Part shown: one piece after another, positions 20,201-26,488 of the stretch
Position numbering within the stretch: position 1 is the stretch's first letter
Layout: each line of letters opens with the position of its first letter
Source: Diphasiastrum complanatum
Lineage: Eukaryota; Streptophyta; Lycopodiopsida; Lycopodiales; Lycopodiaceae
Direction of reading: 5' to 3'
Assembly: GCA_029204225.1 (NCBI GenBank)
Contig: CM055097.1
Span: 3,380,620 to 3,444,619 of the forward strand
Length of the DNA: 64,000 nt
The notes under the pieces: model-generated
What the model was told of the DNA's origin: nothing
The model's database searches: none
The model's input: the letters and a program-made list of their open reading frames with translations, nothing else
Program-made: the position numbers and the translations under genes

Positions 20201-22489
20201 AGAGGACATTAAACCTTGTTAAACAAAGCTTTTATTGGCCAAAGATGAAAGGACGTGTCAAGGCATATGTTCAAGGTTGTGAACAATGCTCCTTTAACAT
20301 AGCAAAAGGGCTCAAAGTTTTAGATCTTTTACATCCCTTGAAAATTCTCAAGAAAAAATGGGAAAGTATTTCAGTGGATTTTGTGACTGGACTCCCTAGA
20401 ACCGGGAAGGGTCATGATGCCACTTGGGTGGGTAGTGGTTGACAAGCTAACCAGATTGGTGCAATTTATTCCAAGTTCCAACTAAATCTATTGTCAAGAG
20501 GAGAGGCACGCTATTTTTTAGGGAAACTGTTGCCCTTATTTTGCACTTCCTTTTCAAAGTAGGGATTCAACCCTAGTAGGAAGCAGAAATATTCAACTAT
20601 GATTTGGATAACTCAAGTTCTTTGTAGAAGACATTTTGCTCTTCCTTGTAGGGGTGCATTTGTACCTACATTTGATGTTGTTTTGATGTTCTTAATTGGA
20701 GAATACTTAATATATCTATTCATAGGGCAATTATTACTCACCCGCAAGACGTTGGGCGTCTAGAGGAGGGGCACACTATTTTTCAATTGCACTTTCTTTT
20801 CAAATTAGGGATTCAACCCTAATAGGAACCGGAGACATCTCTTTAGTAGCTTAAAATTTGGATAACTCTTGGGTTCTTTGTAGGAGACTTGTTGCACTTT
20901 CTTGTAGGTATTCATCTATAGACTATATTTGTTGATATTTCTTCTTAGTTAAAAATGTTATTTGCTTCATCTTTTATAGTCTATTTGTGCTTAATGTGCT
21001 GCTAGCTAGATCTGTGATTATTGAGTTCTCAACACTCACCAGAGGCATTTTTGAGTCGATCCCCCTGCCTTGTGCAGGTCACATGTAGATTGAAAACAAT
21101 AGTGTTCTTCTCGTTTGCCACGTCTTCCTCTGCACATGACCCGTTGACGTTATTTGCATATACTAAAATTGGCAAGAAAACAAAATCAGCTTTAGCATGA
21201 AAAACGAATTTCAAAAGTCCTCTTCCTTTGGCTTCCACAACACAATTCCAATGTCATGTGTTTGGGTAAACTGCGTGCAGATAACCGAAAAGGAAACACA
21301 CACGGAATAATATAGAACAGCAGAATCACAGTTTTAACATTGCAACAGTTTGTTAACCTGCAACCACATTCCACTAATCAAAATTCATATTCTTTAGATT
21401 AAAAACCTTTACGCTGGTTATGGCTTGAAAGGGAAAAGTGCTTGCACCTCAAGAGATAAAATGCACTGATGGCAAACCTGTTTTTTCAGTGAATTGACGT
21501 GGATCGGCCTTTATTGGCACAAGACCTAATCGATGTGCCAACACCTCATCTTGGATAACTGAAGTATTATTTGCTATAAGAACTTTCTCAATAGCCATTG
21601 TTGGGACCTGTAGCAAGGAACTTCTATAAACCCATTGACATATAACAACAAAATACAAATGACACCACTCGTCTTTGAACTTAAATGCTCTGAAGTTGAA
21701 AATGTTTCAAGTACGGTCTCATGCTTACAGAAGCCTCTACATTTCAAAAAATTTCATGATAGCTGGAAATCTGTGTAAACTATATTATATGCTTTATATA
21801 ACTCTGGGTTGCAACCGACCGTCAATGAATACCTCAGCAATCAAAATCCTGCGGAAAGCATTTGCCAGAGCTGCATCAATCCCAATAATGTCGAATTCAA
21901 TGTCATCCTCTGTCAATGACTTTATTTCTATTCGCAGGTTTTTTCGAAACTCATCTAGTCTCAAACTGTTGTCCACTCCGGAAGCTGCATAAGCTCCAGA
22001 ATACTGAAAAGTTTCTGTCTGCCGTAAACCAAAGTAACACTTTAGAAAGAAGTAACTCCATACCATTTTATGAGTTTCTACAAATTAAGCAACTTAAAGC
22101 AGGAACAAAATAGCAACGACCGGTGAAGACGCATTCTACACTCGAGCTTCTACATGCTAACCATAAACCTAACCGTAAACATCCAACAACTTATTTAAAA
22201 CATGGATCTTGCAACATCATAATAGCAAGGAGGCTCAAATCAGATAAAATTAATATCCCTGAAATTAATGAAGCTCTGTCCGATCGCAAAGTTTGAAAAA
22301 AACGTGCAATTGATGTTAGAGCATACAGGATGCTACACAGAAACAAGATTGAAAAAAAGGAAAAAGTTGCACATGTGTGGGAGCGTCTGAGGCACACAAA
22401 ACACGGGTGCGCTGAAGCTCCAGATGAGGAGGAAGCTGGCCCTTCGGCACATCTGGCATATCCTTGCCAGCGCGATGCCGCCGGCTCAT
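5289..22489 (-). CDS. RPAC1: DNA-directed RNA polymerases I and III subunit RPAC1 (AC40), 9 exons
   Basis: Alpha-like assembly subunit shared by RNA polymerases I and III in the nucleus; it pairs with AC19 to nucleate the polymerase core. Exons in transcript order: 22489-22373, 22018-21833, 21607-21478, 21162-21040, 10466-10285, 10074-9979, 7914-7821, 5630-5517, 5392-5289 (stop included). All junctions are GT-AG, phases agree, and they give 381 residues; human RPAC1 is about 346. Diagnostic blocks: the alpha dimerisation region [18 protein letters not shown] (about residues 82-99), [55 protein letters not shown], and the C-terminal [12 protein letters not shown] region. C297P plus C321, C324 and C327 form a ferredoxin-like four-cysteine set. 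The start MSRRHRAGK at 22489 is chosen; the frame is open upstream to 22594, so an earlier ATG is possible. The exon 1 donor (GTGCAA) is weak but fits the family alignment. Intron 4 (10467-21039) is about 10.6 kb and full of retrotransposons. Confidence 0.93.
6850..7010 (-). mobile_element. Possible tRNA-derived SINE, copy 1
   Basis: Read on the minus strand, a box-A-like block (TTGGTGAAGG) is followed about 35 bases later by a box-B-like block (GAGTTCTACTC; consensus RGTTCRANTCC). That spacing is typical of tRNA genes and tRNA-derived SINEs. No tRNA cloverleaf is complete. A second, diverged sequence with the same layout is at 8235-8365 on the same strand. No poly-A tail or target duplication was identified. 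Confidence 0.35.
7026..7160 (-). mobile_element. Short retroelement-like fragment sharing 39 bp with the copia at 25.65 kb
   Basis: Positions 7060-7098 match 25651-25689 with a single difference. In both places the minus strand reads [10 protein letters not shown]. At 25.65 kb this directly precedes the copia RNase H end KEMVADIFTK; here it is followed by unrelated sequence. It is probably a fragment of the same element family, or filler DNA copied from one place to the other. Confidence 0.45.
7915..9978. other. RPAC1 intron 6
   Basis: About 2.1 kb between exons 7 and 6. A second SINE-like head lies near 8235-8365 (minus). Open frames in this interval (for example 9121-9387) show no recognisable domain and lie inside the intron. 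Confidence 0.8.
8235..8365 (-). mobile_element. Possible tRNA-derived SINE, copy 2
   Basis: The minus strand reads GTGTATTGGTGAAATCC (box-A-like), then a GGTTAGGAGTGAGATTCC region (box-B-like). It aligns loosely with the head at 6850-7010 (shared GTGT-N-TTGGTGAA, then a GAG-N-TTC block). Call based on layout and weak pairwise similarity only. Confidence 0.3.
10467..11399. other. RPAC1 intron 4, exon-5-proximal part
   Basis: AT-rich intron sequence before the copia fragment begins near 11400. Apart from the 3' splice site at 10467-10472 (minus-strand GTGCAG), nothing recognisable is seen. Confidence 0.6.
11400..11996 (-). mobile_element. Ty1/copia element C1, 3' part (start of RT region)
   Basis: Minus-strand translation gives [18 protein letters not shown], a spacer, then [22 protein letters not shown], the N-terminal edge of copia reverse transcriptase. 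Similarity fades near 11400. The sequence continues that of 16897-18470: the gypsy element G1 sits exactly between KKIIISRG-type sequence on the right and VIFDEDG on the left, so both parts were one copia before the insertion. Many stops are present. Confidence 0.8.
11992..11996. repeat. Target site duplication of gypsy G1, left copy
   Basis: ACACC directly precedes the left LTR and is repeated at 16892-16896 directly after the right LTR. Confidence 0.88.
11997..12643 (-). repeat. G1 LTR, 3' copy
   Basis: Begins TGTTGCACAC and ends ACATGTGACA (TG...CA). It pairs with 16259-16891; the copies differ by scattered substitutions, an extra stretch near 12608-12630 here and an extra partial repeat in the other copy. 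Both contain repeated GACACGTGTCA-type blocks. The visible divergence suggests an old insertion. Confidence 0.9.
12670..13785 (-). mobile_element. G1 integrase core and chromodomain-like C-terminus
   Basis: Two frames (13785-13465 and 13462-12719) separated by a frameshift and a small deletion. The first holds the catalytic D regions (ESISMDFIT and IVFDRDSR); the second holds [15 protein letters not shown] with the third acidic residue, then [10 protein letters not shown], the GPY-like [12 protein letters not shown], and [11 protein letters not shown]. The C-terminus ([10 protein letters not shown]...EYLVAWHG) has the form of a chromodomain, which in chromoviruses targets integration to chromatin marks. 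The frame is lost near 12719, before the expected chromodomain end. Confidence 0.88.
13786..14613 (-). mobile_element. G1 RNase H and integrase zinc-binding domain
   Basis: Minus-strand sequence from 14613 gives the end of RT ([17 protein letters not shown]) and the RNase H start ([13 protein letters not shown]). The 197-residue frame at 14412-13819 continues with [19 protein letters not shown] and ADALSRI, then the HHCC zinc-binding region ([20 protein letters not shown]), whose last two cysteines (HCFKC) are in the next frame at 13785. Part of one polyprotein with the integrase to its left. Confidence 0.88.
14615..15240 (+). mobile_element. copia LTR plus primer binding site inserted in G1
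   Basis: Plus-oriented LTR at 14615-15116, starting TGTTGGAATG and ending TTTCCTACA, directly followed by the primer binding site TGGTATCAAAGCC (15117-15129) and about 110 bases of leader. It sits where the central reverse transcriptase of G1 should be, so insertion was accompanied or followed by loss of both the rest of the copia element and part of G1. No target duplication was found, consistent with a deletion at the right side. Confidence 0.8.
15105..15983 (-). mobile_element. G1 protease and start of pol
   Basis: Frames 15972-15682 and 15722-15105, joined by a frameshift near 15700. The first has the retropepsin active site [12 protein letters not shown] in the expected context (GQLCGRDVQ before it). 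The second continues through the protease tail (GWFDVVLG) to [12 protein letters not shown], which normally precedes RT. The last part of the second frame (about 15240-15105) is antisense to the inserted copia leader and is not gypsy sequence. Confidence 0.82.
16259..16891 (-). repeat. G1 LTR, 5' copy
   Basis: Begins TGTTGCACACAAC and ends ACATGTGACA. The primer binding site is immediately to its left (TTTGGTATCAGAGC on the minus strand), which identifies it as the 5' LTR of the minus-strand element. The right flank ACACC (16892-16896) is the target duplication. Confidence 0.9.
16892..16896. repeat. Target site duplication of gypsy G1, right copy
   Basis: ACACC, identical to 11992-11996. Confidence 0.88.
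16897..18470 (-). mobile_element. Ty1/copia element C1, 5' part (gag, protease, integrase)
   Basis: Read from the right: gag tail (18390-18118, Lys-rich; about 18470-18400 adds LVSIMLSGL), protease region where the active-site motif reads [12 protein letters not shown] instead of DSGA (18107-17892), GAG-pre-integrase ([14 protein letters not shown], then CEGC; 17818-17500), integrase with [11 protein letters not shown] (first Asp replaced), FVDDY joined by a deletion to [10 protein letters not shown], and the post-integrase region [22 protein letters not shown] (17143-16930). Several frameshifts; inactive. It continues at 11996-11400 on the other side of G1. Confidence 0.88.
18471..18971. other. 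Unassigned stretch between copia C1 and gypsy G2
   Basis: About 500 bases with many CAGCAAACAG / CAGCGATC-type words but no regular period. It may be leader or LTR sequence of copia C1 (its 5' LTR is otherwise missing), but no TG...CA ends or primer binding site were found. Confidence 0.35.
18972..20560 (+). mobile_element. Ty3/gypsy element G2 fragment (RT end, RNase H, integrase start)
   Basis: In order: RT thumb region ([32 protein letters not shown]; 18978-19110), RNase H ([41 protein letters not shown]; 19323-19640), an insertion of about 160 bases (19841-20000), then the integrase HHCC domain ([23 protein letters not shown]; 20165-20300) and core start ([20 protein letters not shown]). 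It lacks LTRs, gag, protease and the integrase catalytic part. Orientation is opposite to copia C1, gypsy G1 and the host gene. Confidence 0.85.
19841..20000. mobile_element. Small CGATTCG / poly-A / poly-T insertion inside G2
   Basis: The gypsy pol reading frame breaks off at about 19841 and resumes at about 20000. Between them lie CGATTCG repeats (19862, 19871, 19881), an A run, two T runs, and CCGGTTCAAACCGCGATTCG at the end. No transposase and no clear target duplication. The same word set occurs at 3370-3436, suggesting a small dispersed non-coding repeat. Confidence 0.5.
20496..20930. repeat. Direct repeat, two copies about 260 bp apart
   Basis: Copy 1 (about 20496-20660) and copy 2 (about 20758-20925) share GAGGAG(A/G)GGCAC, a block containing AGGGATTCAACCCTA, then TTTGGATAACTC and the TTCTTTGTAG(A/G)AGAC and CTTGTAGG segments in the same order. 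Copies are diverged by substitutions and small indels. They lie just after the truncated G2 integrase, still in RPAC1 intron 4; they may be gypsy 3' non-coding sequence. Confidence 0.65.
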
Positions 22490-22689
22490 TGCTACACTAC
22501 AAGTAAAAAGATGAGGATCGAAACGCAAAAACGGGCAGATTTGCAAAAATATTTCAACAGCTAGTAAGCAAACCAGATTTGCATATGATCTCAAAAAGGA
22601 TCTTCAAGAAAAGATCATCCATTCACATATAAGCAAACCATAGTCATAAGCAGATAGTCGCAGGAACAGTTTCACACTAGTGTGGCACA

Positions 22690-22790
22690 TCTTAAACCCT
22701 AAACCCTTACATCCTAAGCATTCACTTCATACCTTAAACCCTAAACCCTTACATCCTTAACCTGGTAAACACCCTAAACCCTACACCCTT
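22690..22790. promoter_or_regulatory. Telo-box cluster upstream of RPAC1
   Basis: AAACCCTAAACCC occurs at 22694-22706 and 22736-22748, and CCCTAAACCCTA at 22772-22783, within 300 bases upstream of the RPAC1 start codon at 22489. Telo-boxes (AAACCCTAA) are known promoter elements of plant genes for ribosome biogenesis and translation. The two first copies are in a repeated context (CTTAAACCCTAAACCCTTACATCC-like, about 42 bases apart). They could equally be a short interstitial telomeric remnant. Confidence 0.55.
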
Positions 22791-22799
22791 AGGCTCCAC

Positions 22800-23443
22800 T
22801 AAAATGACCAATTTAAGGTTTTCCAAGCATGTGATTGGCTTTGGGCATATCAATTTGCCAGGCATAGGGTTGAGTAGAGAAACTAAAGTTCCCCATGCAC
22901 ACAAGGGAAAAATGCCACCTCATGTGCCAAAGAGTTGCAACCAAAGTGGTGCATGGTAAATCTTTTTGAGTTATTCTCAAAAAACCTGCATTTTTAAGCT
23001 TTCAACTTTTTGAGAACTAATACTTTGCCGATTTTTTGAAGCACTAAACCAAAGCATAGTCTCAAAAAAAAAGGGCCTATATTATTTATATGTGCACTAA
23101 TCTAGACCAATTAGATGAGCAAAACGAGTTTATGCTACTAACGACCTTAGGGCAAATTTGTGATCTAAAGAGAAGACTTCACGAGATGTTGTCGTTTGAA
23201 GATGCTTATTTAAAGGTGTGGTTACCTATCATAAGATACATGAAGCTACTTTAGATTTATCCTACTGGTCAAAACTAGTTGAGGCATCATAGAGTGCCAT
23301 GATAGTTTTGATTGGTAGCTGGTTCAATCAATATGTAAGTTAGCAAGATGATTTAGAAAATAAAACAAAACTTTAAAACAAAGGATCAAAATAACTAAAA
23401 GCTGAACTTTAACCTACTAGTACAAACTAGAATAAAGAAAATA

Positions 23444-23516
<73 letters not shown>

Positions 23517-24960
23517 TTGGCAAGCAATGTTCATACATTACAATATTTTAGAATGAACCATCAAAGGTTTACCATTCAATAACAAACTTATGTATACAAT
23601 GATACAAAGCATAAATGTGTTGTACAGACTTCTCAAATTAGTATAAAAATTGCTAAAGCAATATTGAGATGCCCAATATAATTGCCTAGACAGTTGATGC
23701 TAAGTTTGCTATGTTTTTACTTGAAGATGGATCTAATAACATCTATGCTCAGATAATAATCATGAAAATGCACTACATTCCACCTAATCTGACGTCTTGC
23801 AATCATGCATTCAAACATGCATTTGTGAAGTTGTAACATTGCTATCCAATGGGGTGGAGACAAATGGCAAAGAGGGCATGAAGAATGGCAAGATGGCATT
23901 GTTAAGGGGATCCATTGGATTTTACTATAAGAAGGAGCCCACTCCTTGTAGTTCAAGAGTTGGTAATTTTTTGGAAGTCATGTGGGTTACTTGTTTGGGA
24001 GTTGATAATGTTGAGAGCTTGCTTGTTTGAGAGAGCTTGTTGGTTAGTTCCACTCTGTTATTTGCTCAATATTTGTTGTTTGGTGTGGGATGTTTGAGGT
24101 TAGTTCCACTTTGTGGTTAGGTGTTATGAAGTAAGAACATTGAAAATAATGTGAGTTGTTTTGCATGTTGTTTGTTAGTACCAAATGTTAGTACTATTGT
24201 TGAGGATGGATTGAGAGTTTCAAAAACGAGTAGGGTTGATTACTTGCAAGTCTAGTAAGAGGGATGGATTGTGTTTGCATTTGCATTGATGCTTGAAGAT
24301 GGAAGTTTGGGGAGTGCTTGAAATTAGGTGTGGATTGTCATTTCTTGCTTTGTTTGGTGCTTACTTGGATGTTGCCAAGTATTGTGGGTTGGAGATTGAT
24401 TGTTAGTGGGTGAGTTCAATGTTGCGTGAATGTTGGTTAGTGGCATTGTTATGTGCTTATCCTTTGCTATTGTAGGTTCATAGTTGAATGTTGGAAGTAG
24501 TTTGATGGGTGTTTACTTCTTGTAGTTGGATGATGGTGGCTTGTTGGTAATGCTTGCATTCCCTTGCTATTATGAGTTCATTGTGGATTCCTTGAATGAG
24601 CTCATAGCTGATTGCTTGTTGTGTGCTGATGAGCGATTAGCACAAGTTATGGGTAAGCCTTGAGTGTGCTTGATATGCAAAGGTGGGTGCGTGTTGCTTG
24701 AATAACTTGATTGAGAGAAGCATGTGGGAAATGTCATATACATCTCGAGGGGAGTTTGCACCATCCACACCGCGAAGCAAGGGAGCGCAACATAGCCGCA
24801 CAAACCGTTTAGTCGCTGCCTCATCACAAATGCTACTCCACTATTAATCTACGGCCAGATTCTTCCCAACCTACAATCGGCCTATAGTGGATGTGGCCAC
24901 CTTGCTGCTCAACACAGCCCTGCCCTACAACGATCTGCTGATTTTTCGCACCTGCTTGTT
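22800..24960. other. Upstream intergenic region of RPAC1, no gene seen
   Basis: About 2.1 kb without a recognisable protein. It holds a TA/GA microsatellite (23449-23516) and a markedly G/T-rich stretch at about 23960-24560, in which GGTTAGTTCCACT is repeated (about 24042 and 24097) and GTTGGTTAGT-like words recur. The short frames here have no domain. Confidence 0.5.
23449..23516. repeat. (TA)n(GA)n compound microsatellite
   Basis: About 42 bases of TA followed directly by about 26 bases of GA. Confidence 0.97.
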
Positions 24961-24989
24961 ATGCGTGACCTGCGGCGAATCAACTTGCC

Positions 24990-25493
24990 CTGTCTGCGGC
25001 CGTTCTCTCACGAATAATGTCTCGCTTACTAGCGGACTTCTTGGATTTCTGGGGATCTTGCTTACAAAATTGTCTCGCTCACTGACGAACTTCTATTCTA
25101 TATATTTTCTATCTGCTACTGTATGTATTTTATACATCTAGTAATTGCATACATTCAGAGTAGCATATCTGATTAGATAGAGTAAACAATCTATAACTAC
25201 TCATGGATTACAAGTGTGGTGGGTTAGGCACGTCCTAACGCTCTTCCACTGACGTCATCATATCAGATCAGAGTTTTTGTACTTCATGGTACTTGTATGA
25301 TCTTCCTGATCTTTTGGAACGTGAAGGTCAAAAAGTGTCGCGAAGATTTTCATGTCGCTTTGAGTCGTTTGACTTTCGTGTCGTCTGACTTTCTCCTGTT
25401 GTATCACGAACATTTTTCTTTCACGAATATTCACGTTCGTGTCTTTGCGTCAAGATGTTTGCGAACATTTTTGCTTCGTGTCTTTTCGTCAAA
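24990..25493 (-). mobile_element. 3' non-coding and LTR-like region of pol-deleted copia copy 1
   Basis: Read on the minus strand it follows the stop codon of the fused gag-protease-pol frame. It aligns with 61880-62400 on the plus strand: shared blocks include AAAGACAC-GAAGCAAAAATGTTCG, a polypurine-like GGAGAAAGTCAGAC, TCTGATCTGATAT, and tandem GTAAGC(G/A)AGA motifs near 25019-25085. Similarity ends near 24990, so the outer LTR end is not defined. Confidence 0.65.
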
Positions 25494-26488
25494 CTAAGAG
25501 CTGAAAGATAGCAAAGCTTTGGTAATAGAAACGTTTTGTTTCTTCAGCTCCCTCTCAAAGCGTGGTAGCTTGATGACTCCAAGACCGCTCTTCTGTTTCT
25601 CAAACAGACCTTTGTCTAAGGCCTTTGTGAAAATATCAGCCACCATCTCCTTTGGCTTGACCAACCCCCTGTCAAAATAGGCCCTAACACCTAGACAGAA
25701 AGGAATGTTTCCAACACCATCTATTCTACACTCTTGATCACTTGTAGTAAAGATGAACTTTTTAGCACCATTGAAAGAGAGTAGAGTGGAGAAAGAATAA
25801 GTCATGTGGGAACTTGCCCCACTATCAATCCACCATGTGTCATTTGGCTTGCATTTGCTTGTTGGTGAGGATGTGGATGCCATCAAAGATGTTTCCCTCA
25901 TCTTCCTTCTCTTCTTGTGCAAGGTATATTGCCTCTTGTAGCATTTGGATGCAAAATGCCCCTTATTTTCACAAAAGAAGCATTTTAGCTTGGACTTGTA
26001 TTTCTTGCATTTTTTCTTTGAGCTTTTTGCTTGATCCTCGTCATTAGCATCCTTGATTTGATTCTTCTTGAATCCTTTCGTCTTCTTTTCGCCTTTGCTT
26101 GAGAAATTGATTTTCTCATCTCCATCATGCAAGGACAAAGAACTCATCCTATTCTTGACATGTTGGATTCTACATTCCTCGGCCACAAGCACACTTTGGA
26201 GCTTGTCTATGGAAGGTAGGCTTTTTTGAATGGCGAAACTTTGGACCAAGTTGGAATACTCATCTCCAAGTCCGTTGATAATCACTTGAACAAGTTTTTT
26301 ATCACGAATCTTATCTCTTATTGAAGCAAGTTTTTTGTTTAGAGATTTGATTCTAAGCACATACTCGTGAACTTTTTTCACTTCTCCTCATGCTTTGAAA
26401 AACTTGGTTTCTTAGCATGAGCACTCTGGAAGTGTTGTTGGATTCATAAATAGCCTTTAGTGAATCCCAAGCTGTTGGAAAGAGGTGT
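25494..26488 (-). mobile_element. Pol-deleted copia copy 1: gag-protease fused to the end of RNase H
   Basis: A 295-residue open frame (26381-25494) plus gag sequence to 26488 (AWDSLKAIYESNNTSRV). Gag continues with VHEYVLRIKSLNKKL, a zinc knuckle CFFCENKGHFASKC and the protease motif WWIDSGASSHMT. After GNIPFCLG the frame jumps directly to the end of pol, [10 protein letters not shown] then KEMVADIFTKALDKGLFEK, and stops after ALLSFSS. Integrase, RT and most of RNase H are absent, yet the frame stays open across the join. The 5' end is cut at 26488, where RT of another copia begins. Confidence 0.85.

Noticed and set aside
19826-20212. 128-residue frame across the CGATTCG insertion
   Set aside because: Created by A/T runs of the insertion fused to gypsy integrase sequence; not a separate gene.
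22490-22594. Upstream in-frame extension of RPAC1 exon 1
   Set aside because: The extra residues are hydrophobic and unlike the family; the ATG at 22489 gives a hydrophilic N-terminus leading into the conserved region. An earlier start is possible but not favoured.
22690-22790. True telomere or chromosome end
   Set aside because: Only a few imperfect CCCTAAA units, spaced by other sequence, with genes and repeats on both sides.
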